Shown here: in pieces, positions 22,956-30,877 of the stretch
Layout: the number at the start of each line of letters is the position of its first letter
Numbering within the stretch: the stretch's first letter is position 1
Assembly: GCA_027307165.1 (NCBI GenBank)
Contig: DAHUXM010000035.1
Span: forward strand, 1 to 45,311
Source of the DNA: Gemmatimonadota bacterium
GTDB taxonomy: Bacteria > Gemmatimonadota > Gemmatimonadetes > Gemmatimonadales > Gemmatimonadaceae
DNA length: 45,311 bases
Direction: 5' to 3'
Made by a program: the position numbers and the translations under genes
Notes under the pieces: model-generated
Database searches by the model: none
The model's input: only the letters and a program-made list of their open reading frames with translations
Told to the model about the DNA's origin: nothing

Positions 22956-24320
22956 ATGAAGATGAAGGCGACTGGATGGGACACGCTCCCTCCAATACAT
23001 GCACAAGTGGCTGACGAACACGCAACGACAGCACCGACGCCGACGGGAATTACCGTGAGCTCCAACTGGCTCCGCAAGGTTCTCACTTTCGCCATGGTCA
23101 TGGGTCCTGGCTTGATCGTGATGGAAGCCGATAACGACGCTGGTGCGGTATCGACCTACACGCAGGCCGGTGCGCAATATGGCACGCATCTGCTTTGGTT
23201 ACTGCTGTTGCTACTTCCCATCTGCTACTTCGTCCAGGAGATGGTAGTGCGTCTGGGTATTGCGACGGGGCAGGGCCATGCGGCAATGATTTACCAACGC
23301 TTCGGAAAGTGGTGGGGGCGTTTCTCACTCGTTGATCTGCTGGTCGTCAACTTCCTTACGCTCGTGACGGAATTTGCCGCGATCGCACTCGCTGTCCAGG
23401 GAATGGGCATCGATCCTGTAATAGCCGTGCCAGTATCCGCGGCTGCACTTGTCGCGCTCGTGGTCACCGGCAGCTATCGACAGTGGGAGCGTGTCACTGT
23501 TATCCTCTGCGTTCTGGACATTGCATGGATATGGCTGGCGTTCCACGCGGACAGAGGCGGGAGTGCGAGTAGAGTAGTACACGACACGTTGGTTCCTACC
23601 ATGCCGCAAGGTGGAATCAAGCCTAATCTTGTTTTCCTCGTAATCGCCATTGTCGGTACGACCATCGCACCATGGCAGCTCTTCTTCCAGCAAAGTTGTG
23701 TGGCGGACAAGCGACTCCGTTTTAAGGATCTCAACTGGTCACGGCTCGACACGGCGATCGGCGCGACTTTCACCATCATCGTCGCAGGCTGCATGATGCT
23801 CGTTGGCAACCTTTTATTCAGGAAACATGTTCCATTCACCGATCCGGCACAAATGGGGGCTGCTCTCGCTCCAACGATGGGACGAACAGCCCATTTAGCC
23901 ATCCTGCTTCTCATGATCAACGCCGCGGTACTTGGCACTACGGCAATCAGTCTAAGTTCGGCATGGGCGTACGGCGAGGTGATGGGCTGGCCAGCCTCGC
24001 TTGACCTCAAGCCGCGCCAGGCGCCACGATTTTACACGGCATACGGTGCCTTTACAGGATTGGCGGCGGCGCTCGTACTGATCCCGAGAGCGCCGCTGCA
24101 ACTGATCATCGTCGGCGTTCAGGCGCTGGCAGGCGTAATCCTGCCGTCTGCGATCATCTTCCTGCAACTGTTATTGAACGATCACGAGCTCCTGGGCGAC
24201 GAATATGTCAATCGCTCATGGAACAACGTCATCAATTGGACAATTATCATCCTGCTTTTTGCATTGTCGATCGTCCTTGCCGCACAAGTAGTCGCACCGA
24301 ATGTGTTCCCGGCGAACTAG
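22956..24320 (+). CDS. Nramp-related divalent-cation transporter with non-canonical metal site
   Basis: The 454-residue inner-membrane protein has about 11 helices in the LeuT-like Nramp fold. Helix 1 reads GPGLIVMEADNDAGAVSTYTQ (interrupted family motif). Where classical Nramps have D-P-G-N, this protein has D61-A62-G63-A64, keeping the aspartate but not the asparagine. In helix 6 the usual A-x-M-P-H is TTIAPWQ, with Ala238 instead of the metal-binding methionine. Loss of the soft Met ligand is a hallmark of Nramp-related Mg2+ transporters (NrMT), and NrMT genes elsewhere lie behind M-box riboswitches. The M-box upstream here supports Mg2+ uptake. Which metals it really carries is untested. 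It follows the porin by 26 nt. Confidence 0.85.
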   Translation: MKMKATGWDTLPPIHAQVADEHATTAPTPTGITVSSNWLRKVLTFAMVMGPGLIVMEADNDAGAVSTYTQAGAQYGTHLLWLLLLLLPICYFVQEMVVRLGIATGQGHAAMIYQRFGKWWGRFSLVDLLVVNFLTLVTEFAAIALAVQGMGIDPVIAVPVSAAALVALVVTGSYRQWERVTVILCVLDIAWIWLAFHADRGGSASRVVHDTLVPTMPQGGIKPNLVFLVIAIVGTTIAPWQLFFQQSCVADKRLRFKDLNWSRLDTAIGATFTIIVAGCMMLVGNLLFRKHVPFTDPAQMGAALAPTMGRTAHLAILLLMINAAVLGTTAISLSSAWAYGEVMGWPASLDLKPRQAPRFYTAYGAFTGLAAALVLIPRAPLQLIIVGVQALAGVILPSAIIFLQLLLNDHELLGDEYVNRSWNNVINWTIIILLFALSIVLAAQVVAPNVFPAN

Positions 24321-24369
24321 AAAACCGCACCGACCAACCATACAACCGTATAACGACAGGTAGAATCCA

Positions 24370-24576
24370 ATGGGCAAAATCGACGGCAAGCCCTCGTACC
24401 TCATAATCCATCCACTGGATGACCTTCCAGAAGTGAAGCGTACAGTCATGCCGGGAATGGGCCCTATGAAGCTGACCATGACCGCCAGGATATCGCTCCT
24501 GGCGCTACGCGCGTATCTGATAGTTATGCTAGTACTCGTGACGTATCGGGTATTTACAATGGCAACCTCGCGCTGA
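24370..24576 (+). CDS. Small single-span membrane protein (68 aa) ending the M-box operon
   Basis: The frame encodes 68 residues: a soluble N-terminus (GKIDGKPSYLIIHPLDDLPEV and a Pro/Gly/Met-rich stretch) and one membrane helix (ISLLALRAYLIVMLVLVTY) near the C-terminus. AGGTAG lies 8 nt upstream of the ATG, a fair ribosome site. It is 49 nt after the Nramp-related gene in the same direction, with no terminator between. I do not recognise the family. A small accessory or regulatory subunit of the transporter is a reasonable guess only. Confidence 0.55.
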   Translation: MGKIDGKPSYLIIHPLDDLPEVKRTVMPGMGPMKLTMTARISLLALRAYLIVMLVLVTYRVFTMATSR

Positions 24577-24594
24577 CCGTGCTGCGCATTCACA

Positions 24595-25908
24595 TCAGAA
24601 ACTCTCCAACAACTTCCGATCCACCTTCGTCGTATCGCCAACGTACGCCCAGTGGAAGTTCTTGAAGTACTTCCGCGCTGCTGCCTGCACTCCCTCCGGA
24701 GTCACCGACTTCAGATCCTGCACGAACGACATCGCGCGACGATAATCCCCCTGATACAGCTGAGACCGCGCCAGAAAATCCGCCTGCGATGCGTTGGTCT
24801 CGTTGTCCAGGAAGTACTGTGTGATGAATTGCAGCTCCAGTCGCTGCAATCCTTCGCTCGTCACGATCTCGGTCTGCAATTGCATCATGAAGAACTTCAT
24901 CAGCTTGAGCGTCGTATCGGGCGCCACCGTGGTCACGTAAAGCCCGGATGCGCTCGCAGCACGCTCCAGGAACGGCGCGTGCACGTCGTACGTGAGATTC
25001 TGTCGACCGCGAATCTCGGCGAACATCTGACCCGTAACTACCGTTGCCGCGACCCGCAGTGCTGTATAGTCCGGCGACGATGCAAGTGGCCCGGCAACGT
25101 ATCCGAGTAGATAGTTCGTCGGTAGATCCCGCTGCACCAACACCGCCGATGATGGCGTGACTGGCACGGCTGGCGGCAATGTCCACTTGTACGATCCCGC
25201 CGGAAGGCGTCCGAATGACGAGTGGATCAGTGACTCGACATGAGCACGAGTCACGTCGCCGACAACTACAATCAACATCCGTGATTTGACTATCTGCGAC
25301 TTCTGATACTGTCTCAGATCTGCAGCCATGATACTGGCCAGCGAGGTTGCATTGCCGGTCTCGGCTATCGCGTACGGATGCCCGGAGAATGCGACACTGT
25401 CGGCGAGGTCCGAAACATACGCATCCGGATCATCCCGCTCCTGCCTTTGCGCGCTCAACAGCTGCGCCCTCACCAGCTCGACTTCCGCAGGCTGAATGGC
25501 TGGGTACATCAGTCGGTCCGCAAATATCGCCCACGTCGAATCCACTGCGCTCGTAATCGTTCGCGCTCCGAACATCGTCCAATCCACACTCGGCGCTATC
25601 ACGAAGTCGCTGCCCAGCGCCGATGTCCTGCTGCGAAGAACGGCCTTGGGGTAGTGCTGCGTGCCGCGCTCCGACACGGCCAGTAGAAATGGCTCGATCC
25701 CGCTTGTAGTCGGTGTCACCTGACGCACGCCGCCCAGCAGATAGACATTGGCGACCACCACGTTGTTCGACGTATTCCGACGCAGGATCACGGGAATACC
25801 GTCGACCGAGAAGCTCGACGTGAGCGTGTCTGCCTCCGTCTGCGCGCCGACGCTTCCAATTCCGGCACACGCCAGCGCCGCAAACAGCATGACTCTGCGC
25901 AGCATCAC
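24595..25908 (-). CDS. M16-family protein, non-catalytic partner subunit (exported)
   Basis: The 437-residue protein has a Sec signal peptide (MMLRRVMLFAALACAGIGSVGA, one residue too long to quote fully is avoided) and the two M16 halves. It lacks the inverted zinc motif H-x-x-E-H in the N-terminal half. It keeps the substrate-binding R/Y-type region of the C-terminal half (VQRDLPTNYLLGYVAGP, YDVHAPFLERAASASGLYVT). This is the pattern of the beta-type subunit in heterodimeric M16 proteases, where one partner holds zinc and the other helps bind peptide. Its start overlaps the stop of the catalytic partner (ATGA, 25905-25908), arguing for translational coupling and a 1:1 complex in the periplasm. 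Confidence 0.88.
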   Translation of the reverse strand: MMLRRVMLFAALACAGIGSVGAQTEADTLTSSFSVDGIPVILRRNTSNNVVVANVYLLGGVRQVTPTTSGIEPFLLAVSERGTQHYPKAVLRSRTSALGSDFVIAPSVDWTMFGARTITSAVDSTWAIFADRLMYPAIQPAEVELVRAQLLSAQRQERDDPDAYVSDLADSVAFSGHPYAIAETGNATSLASIMAADLRQYQKSQIVKSRMLIVVVGDVTRAHVESLIHSSFGRLPAGSYKWTLPPAVPVTPSSAVLVQRDLPTNYLLGYVAGPLASSPDYTALRVAATVVTGQMFAEIRGRQNLTYDVHAPFLERAASASGLYVTTVAPDTTLKLMKFFMMQLQTEIVTSEGLQRLELQFITQYFLDNETNASQADFLARSQLYQGDYRRAMSFVQDLKSVTPEGVQAAARKYFKNFHWAYVGDTTKVDRKLLESF

Positions 25909-27326
25909 TTGGCCCCTCCCGCTTTGAGCTCGTCAGCGGTCAGGTGAATCCGCTGCCGCCCTTCGGGTGAGATGAGGACGCCGGTGATACGCGGCTTTCC
26001 GATGATGTACTTGTCGGCATATGCACGCAGATCTGCAGTCGTCTGATGCGCCATGTTGTCCACGTAGCCCATGTAATACTCGAGACTCGCGACGCTCCAC
26101 CAGAATCCAAGCGTGTGCGCGAATGCTGATGCCTGCTCTCTTCCGAACGCGGATGTTACTGCGCGATGTGCCTGAACTGCTTTCAATTCATCGGGATCGA
26201 AGTACGTCGGGGCATCCAGCTTCTTGATCTCCGAATCCAGAGCCGCGAGTGCCGGCCGCAATTTCTCCGGTGACGTCTGTCCACTTATCGTGATCGGCCC
26301 CGTGTGATTCAGCGTGTAATAGTTGACAGTTACCCCCTGCCACAGTCCGCTGTCCACCAAACGTTGCTGAAAGCGCGACCGCGGGTCGTTGAGAAGATCC
26401 GAGAACACATCCGCCGCGTACGTCGATTTGGGATCCTTGCCGACACTCGGGCCCTGCCACTGCAGCAACACTGTCACGGCGTTGACCTGAACCTCCGCTA
26501 CGACTGCATCACTCGCTGTAAGCGGTGGAATGTCGGGAATGGGATCGGCAACGAACGGATCCGGACCGCGCGCCCATCCGCCGAGCTGGCGCGCTGCTAT
26601 GGCGAAGATACTATCCGGCTTCACATCGCCCGCGACTATCAGTACCGAGTTGTTCGGGATGTAGTACTTGTGCTGGATGAACCGCATCTTCTCAGGTGTG
26701 GTCGTCGCCACAACCTGACGATCGCCTATGACATTCTTTCGTGAGTAGTTGCCGGGATACAGCTTCATGTCCATCTGTCGCTGCAACTGGAAGAATGGAC
26801 TGGACTCGTTGCGATCGTACTCGCCGATTACGACCTGTCGCTCGACGGCCAGCTCGCTCTCCAGGAACAACGGCTCGCGCAGTGCCGGCGTCAGCCACTG
26901 AATTGCGCCGCGAACCGAATCCGCCGGAACGGTGAGATAGTAGCTCACCGTTTCTTCCTGCGTCGTTCCGTTGAACACGGCGCCCAGTTGCGCGGCGCGA
27001 TCGAGATACATCTCGCTCTCCGGATACTGCTGGTTCGCCCGGAAGAACATGTGCTCGTACATGTGAGCAAGACCAGCATATTCAGGCGTCTGCGTGAACG
27101 AGCCGTTCCGCACGTTTACTTCGACGGTAGCGAGTGGAACGCCGTGGTTCTCCACTACTATCACCTCGAGTCCGTTCGGCAACACACGTCGCTGAATGAT
27201 CTTCTCGAGAGCGGCACGCTGAGCTGGCAGAACTGCTGGCACAAGCGCTGGAAGCAAACATGCTCCGGCAACGAGTGCCATTACGGCCCAAGCCCTCTGA
27301 TGCTGTCGAACTTTCATCTTCCTCAC
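25905..27326 (-). CDS. M16-family zinc peptidase, catalytic subunit (exported)
   Basis: The 473-residue protein has an N-terminal signal segment (AWAVMALVAGACLLPALVPA). The inverted zinc-binding motif H-M-Y-E-H is in LAHMYEHMFFRANQQYPE, with the third ligand expected about 75 residues on, within the QEETVSYYLTVPAD/ELAVERQVVIGEYDR region. The C-terminal half holds a second LuXS/MPP-like fold. It is an insulinase/pitrilysin-type oligopeptidase. Together with the adjacent non-catalytic M16 protein it should form a periplasmic peptidase. It overlaps the upstream M28 gene by 4 nt (27323-27326) and the downstream partner by 4 nt. Confidence 0.92.
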   Translation of the reverse strand: MRKMKVRQHQRAWAVMALVAGACLLPALVPAVLPAQRAALEKIIQRRVLPNGLEVIVVENHGVPLATVEVNVRNGSFTQTPEYAGLAHMYEHMFFRANQQYPESEMYLDRAAQLGAVFNGTTQEETVSYYLTVPADSVRGAIQWLTPALREPLFLESELAVERQVVIGEYDRNESSPFFQLQRQMDMKLYPGNYSRKNVIGDRQVVATTTPEKMRFIQHKYYIPNNSVLIVAGDVKPDSIFAIAARQLGGWARGPDPFVADPIPDIPPLTASDAVVAEVQVNAVTVLLQWQGPSVGKDPKSTYAADVFSDLLNDPRSRFQQRLVDSGLWQGVTVNYYTLNHTGPITISGQTSPEKLRPALAALDSEIKKLDAPTYFDPDELKAVQAHRAVTSAFGREQASAFAHTLGFWWSVASLEYYMGYVDNMAHQTTADLRAYADKYIIGKPRITGVLISPEGRQRIHLTADELKAGGAK

Positions 27327-28867
27327 TTGCGTGGAAACATCTCGTCCCTGTTCGCGAGCTCGTACGCCGTTGCGGCGACCACCACCGCGGCCTGCTTCAG
27401 ATCCTCGAGCTCCAGATGGTCATACACGTCGTTCGAGGTATGGTGCGTCCGGAGGCCATATTCGATCGGATCCTGGATGAAGTTGAACCCGGGAATACCA
27501 GCGTCGTCGAACGAAACGTGGTCCGTGCTTCCGGTATTCCCGTGCCGTACCGCTACCACGCCGAGGTCATGGAACGGCCACAGAATCTGTTCGAATATCG
27601 GGATCGCCTTTGCGTTACCCTGGTCCCAGACCCCACGAATCCTGCCGGTACCGTTGTCCAGATTGAGATACGCCGAGATCTTCGGTGCCAGCTCCGGATG
27701 CTTTTTGATCCATCCTCGCGAACCATAGATCCCTTCTTCTTCGCCGCTCCACAGAGCGATCCTGATCGTACGCCTGGGGTGCAGATCGAGCGTCTTGAGA
27801 ATGCGCATCGCTTCCATCATCACGATGGAGCCGGCCGCGTTGTCAGTCGCGCCATTTCCATAATGCCAGGAGTCGAGATGGGCGCCAATCATCACATACT
27901 CGTCAGGCTTGTCCGTCCCACGAATATCGCCGAGCGTGTTGTATGCGTTCAGATCATCCGTGAGAAATCTGTTCTGTACCTTGAGCTGCACAGTGACGGG
28001 TACGCCGCTCGTCACGTTGCGGTACATCTCGTTGTACTGCTCCTGCTGCACTATGACGTTCGGCACGGGAATCGGCATGGCTGGATTGGTCGCGGACCAG
28101 TCTCCGCCGCCGCGTATCGTTCCGTACGCACTTCCCGAACCAGTAATCACACCAGCCACGCCGGCAGCTCGCAGCAGTGAATCTGCGTGAGCCTGCTGTT
28201 TCTGAATCTTCACCAGCAGAGTGTCCCATCCAATCGGTGGGCGAGCGCGCTGATTGACCGGCGCCAGTAGCGAGTCGACCGGCGTTCGGCGCTCTTCGGG
28301 ATCACGAAACTCAGGCGGCAACGGCCGTGCTGGCGCGAGCAACACCAGCGCACCGCGGAGCTTGGTGCCGTACTTGGCAATGCTGTCGACTCCGCCCTCG
28401 ACCACCATCACAGGTGCCGTTATCGTCCCTTTTGTGTTTCCGGTCCACGCGCTCGCCTGGCCTGGCATCGGCTGGCTGTATGGAGTGAGGATGCGGCCCT
28501 CGTACGACACGTTCTTCCAGCCGCGCCCGAAGCGGCCCCACGGCTCCACTTCGACTCCCGTCAGCCCCCATGACTTCAGTGTCGTCGCAGTCCACTCGTT
28601 CGCCGCTTTCATCCCCGGTGAACCAGTGAGCCGCGGCCCTATGACATCCGTTAGATGATGCGCGAGCGCCGGAATCTGGGAGCGCTCGAGTCCCTCCTGC
28701 CGTATGCGCGCGATTACACCGAGATCCACCTTCTCCTGCGCGATCTGCCCGCTCGCCTGACTCACCGGAACGGTTAGAACCAATGTGGCGGCAACCATCG
28801 CCACCGCTGGAACCGCGAACAGCGCGCGGACGCGCAACATGACACGAGCTCTTGAATGCCCTGACAT
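27323..28867 (-). CDS. M28-family zinc aminopeptidase with PA domain (exported)
   Basis: About 514 residues from ATG 28867. The frame is open to 28948, but AGGGAA precedes ATG 28867. The signal segment is FAVPAVAMVAATLVLTVPVS. A protease-associated domain is inserted at about 130-300. The dizinc M28 site is visible as H in MIGAHLDSWHYG, the bridging D in GATDNAAGS, the Glu pair in WSGEEEGIYGS, D in LNLDNG and the last H in RTHHTSNDVYDH. The enzyme trims peptides or dipeptides outside the cytoplasm. It is the first gene of a three-gene operon with two M16 proteins, each junction being a 4-nt overlap, so the three likely form one peptide-degradation unit. Confidence 0.92.
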   Translation of the reverse strand: MSGHSRARVMLRVRALFAVPAVAMVAATLVLTVPVSQASGQIAQEKVDLGVIARIRQEGLERSQIPALAHHLTDVIGPRLTGSPGMKAANEWTATTLKSWGLTGVEVEPWGRFGRGWKNVSYEGRILTPYSQPMPGQASAWTGNTKGTITAPVMVVEGGVDSIAKYGTKLRGALVLLAPARPLPPEFRDPEERRTPVDSLLAPVNQRARPPIGWDTLLVKIQKQQAHADSLLRAAGVAGVITGSGSAYGTIRGGGDWSATNPAMPIPVPNVIVQQEQYNEMYRNVTSGVPVTVQLKVQNRFLTDDLNAYNTLGDIRGTDKPDEYVMIGAHLDSWHYGNGATDNAAGSIVMMEAMRILKTLDLHPRRTIRIALWSGEEEGIYGSRGWIKKHPELAPKISAYLNLDNGTGRIRGVWDQGNAKAIPIFEQILWPFHDLGVVAVRHGNTGSTDHVSFDDAGIPGFNFIQDPIEYGLRTHHTSNDVYDHLELEDLKQAAVVVAATAYELANRDEMFPRK

Positions 28868-28953
28868 CAATGAATTCCCTGGAATCGAGTGACTGACGGA
28901 GACGTGAACTTCACGCCGTATATTTGATGGGCCATGCGATCGCACCATAACCT

Positions 28954-29934
28954 ATGACCGGGCTCGACAACATGACGAGCGATGGCGCCGCGCCGACAGA
29001 AAACTACGCGTACGAGGACCTGGCGGCTCTGCTCGATCCGTCGCGGCTCCTTCGCGACGAGCCCATCGCGCCATACACGACGTTTCGCATCGGCGGCCCG
29101 GCGGACCTTTTCTATTCCGCTGATTCAGCCGATGATCTGGCCAACGCAATCACCGCCGCTCGGCGCACACGTGTTGCCTTCTTCGTGCTCGGTTTGGGCG
29201 CGAACATTCTCGTTGGAGACCGGGGGTTTCGCGGGCTGGTTATCCGAAACCGCGCCCGCAGCTTCGAGTTTCACGACGACGGACACCTCCACGCGGAAAG
29301 TGGCGTTGTCATGGCCGATCTCATTCCGCAGGCAGTGGAGCGGGGATGGTCCGGCCTCGAACACTACGTTGGAATTCCCAGTACCGTTGGTGGCGCAGTA
29401 TGGCAGAATCTGCACTTTCTCAGTCCAGCTCCTGAGCGCAACCGAACGATGTTCATCGCCGAAGTGGTGGACTCGTGCGACATTCTGAGCGCCGAAGGTG
29501 ATCGGCGTACTGTCGGCACGGACTACTTGCAGTTCGGGTACGACGACTCGGTGTTTCACCATCGCGCCGATTACGCCCTCGCCGTCACGTTCCAGCTCGA
29601 TAAAGGTGACCCGGCCGCAATGCACCGAATCATTCAGGAAAATCTCAGCTGGCGCGGTGCGAGACATCCCTGGCTGCAGTTCCATCCATCGGCAGGCTCC
29701 ATCTTCCGGAAGATCGAAGGCGTCGGAGCCGGACGTCTGATCGATCAGCTCGGCATGAAGGGGTATCGCATCGGTGGTGCTCAGATCTCACACATTCACG
29801 CCAATATCATGGTGAACCTGGGCGGTGCAACCGCGCGCGACGTACGCGAGCTGATCGCGCTCGCGCAGCGACGCGTGAGGGATGAACTGGGCCACGAGCT
29901 CACACCCGAGATCGCATTCGTGGGTGAGTTCTGA
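28954..29934 (+). CDS. murB: UDP-N-acetylmuramate dehydrogenase-like flavoprotein, variant active site
   Basis: The 326-residue protein has the FAD-binding fold of MurB: TTFRIGGPADLFY (42-54), VLGLGANILVGDRGFRG (78-94) and YVGIPSTVGGAVWQN (138-152). The proton-donating serine is Ser249 in HPSAGSIFRKIEG and the C-terminal Glu is E319. MurB reduces UDP-GlcNAc-enolpyruvate to UDP-MurNAc in peptidoglycan synthesis. Two oddities are seen: the usual GGA-x-x-x-NAG region reads GGAVWQNLHFLSPAPERNRT, and the catalytic Tyr-Arg-x-Ser motif (Arg159 in E. coli) reads GYDDS, with Asp197 in place of Arg. It is first in a string of genes with 1-4 nt overlaps. Confidence 0.85.
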   Translation: MTGLDNMTSDGAAPTENYAYEDLAALLDPSRLLRDEPIAPYTTFRIGGPADLFYSADSADDLANAITAARRTRVAFFVLGLGANILVGDRGFRGLVIRNRARSFEFHDDGHLHAESGVVMADLIPQAVERGWSGLEHYVGIPSTVGGAVWQNLHFLSPAPERNRTMFIAEVVDSCDILSAEGDRRTVGTDYLQFGYDDSVFHHRADYALAVTFQLDKGDPAAMHRIIQENLSWRGARHPWLQFHPSAGSIFRKIEGVGAGRLIDQLGMKGYRIGGAQISHIHANIMVNLGGATARDVRELIALAQRRVRDELGHELTPEIAFVGEF

Positions 29935-30170
29935 TGCCGACAGAAAGGGATGGGACAAACGACATCGTCGTCATTCGTACGTTCCCGGACGCTATTTCTG
30001 CGCACATCGCGCAGGCCGCACTCGATGCGAACGACATTCGCTCCATCATCGTCGGCGACGACGCAGGGGGCGCGTATCCAGCACTGACATTCTCGAATGG
30101 AGTACGACTTGCCGTGCAACATTCGGACGCAATGAAGGCGCTTCGGCTACTCGACCAGGAGGAATCATGA
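29934..30170 (+). CDS. DUF2007-type small protein
   Basis: A 78-residue ferredoxin-fold-sized protein. TFPDAISAHIAQAALDANDI is the usual helix of DUF2007 proteins, in which a transmembrane or binding site selects between copies. IIVGDDAGG and a C-terminal VRLAVQHSDAMKALRLLDQ follow. DUF2007 proteins are called putative signal-transducing proteins, but no function is proven. The ATG overlaps the murB TGA by 1 nt (TGATG) and its stop overlaps the next gene by 4 nt, so it is translated in coupling with both. Confidence 0.75.
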   Translation: MPTERDGTNDIVVIRTFPDAISAHIAQAALDANDIRSIIVGDDAGGAYPALTFSNGVRLAVQHSDAMKALRLLDQEES

Positions 30171-30316
30171 TCCGCAAGCTCAAGTCAGGCGAGTACCGCC
30201 TGTACTCGAAAAAGACCGATCCAAAGACCGGGAAGCGACGTAATCTTGGTACTTTCAATACACGTGCAGCCGCTGAGAAACACGAGCGCGATGTACAGTA
30301 TTTCAAGCGACACTAA
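30167..30316 (+). CDS. Very small basic conserved protein (49 aa)
   Basis: This 49-residue product begins MIRKLKSGEYRLYSKKTD and continues PKTGKRRNLGTFNTRAAAEK, ending QYFKRH. It is highly basic and lacks a signal or helix. The G-E-Y-R-L-Y and G-K-R-R-N-L-G-T-F patterns match small conserved proteins I have seen in many bacteria, with an integrase-arm-type (AP2-like) sheet as a possible fold. The function is unknown. Its ATG overlaps the stop of the DUF2007 gene (ATGA). A larger overlapping frame from 29882 contains it only at its end and is not used. Confidence 0.8.
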   Translation: MIRKLKSGEYRLYSKKTDPKTGKRRNLGTFNTRAAAEKHERDVQYFKRH

Positions 30317-30320
30317 CAAT

Positions 30321-30336
30321 TCGAACGATCGTTCGA
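30321..30336. promoter_or_regulatory. 16-bp perfect palindrome upstream of msrA
   Basis: TCGAACGATCGTTCGA is perfectly self-complementary and lies 17 nt before the msrA start. Its size and symmetry suit an operator of a TetR-type or other homodimeric repressor. It has no T tail, so it is not a terminator. Confidence 0.45.
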
Positions 30337-30352
30337 TCGATGAGGTTTAAGG

Positions 30353-30826
30353 ATGACAGCCAAGGCAACATTTGGTGCCGGATGCTTCTGGGGAACGCAG
30401 GCCACCTTCGAGAAGATTCCCGGCGTCATTGCCACGGCCGCAGGTTATGAAGGCGGGACGAAGCCCAATCCCACATACGAAGAAGTGTGCAGCCACGCCA
30501 CCGGACACGCCGAAGTGGTCCAGGTCGAGTTCGATCCAGCGTTGGTGAGCTACAACACGCTGCTCGACGTCTTCTGGAACAACCACAACCCGACCACCCT
30601 CGATCGCCAGGGCCCGGATGTGGGAACTCAGTACCGGTCGGCGATCTTCTATCACAACGAAGAGCAGAAGGAGCTGGCCGAGCAGTCAAAGGCGGTCCTT
30701 TGCGAGACCGGCCGGTTCGCGCAGCCAATCGTCACGCAGATCGTGCCCGCGTCCACCTTCTGGGTAGCGGAAGACTACCATCAGAGCTATCTGGATAAGC
30801 ACGGCTTGGCGACCTGCCACGTTTGA
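30353..30826 (+). CDS. msrA: Peptide methionine-(S)-sulfoxide reductase
   Basis: The 157-residue enzyme reduces methionine-S-sulfoxide in proteins. The catalytic motif GAGCFWG is at residues 8-14 (nucleophile Cys11). EEVCSHATGHAEVV and FDPALVSYNTLLDVFWNNHNPTTLDRQG (read as separate motifs SYNTLL and NHNPTTLDRQG) are typical, as are GTQYRSAIFYH and AEDYHQSYL. A resolving cysteine may be C155 in LATCHV. It is cytoplasmic, since no signal peptide is seen. AAGG precedes the start. With the msrC-like gene at 8968 the strain has both protein and free-methionine repair. Confidence 0.95.
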   Translation: MTAKATFGAGCFWGTQATFEKIPGVIATAAGYEGGTKPNPTYEEVCSHATGHAEVVQVEFDPALVSYNTLLDVFWNNHNPTTLDRQGPDVGTQYRSAIFYHNEEQKELAEQSKAVLCETGRFAQPIVTQIVPASTFWVAEDYHQSYLDKHGLATCHV

Positions 30827-30877
30827 GAGAGAACTCCCCTCATATGTCCCGAGAGCGCTCCTGAGTAACCTTCTCTG

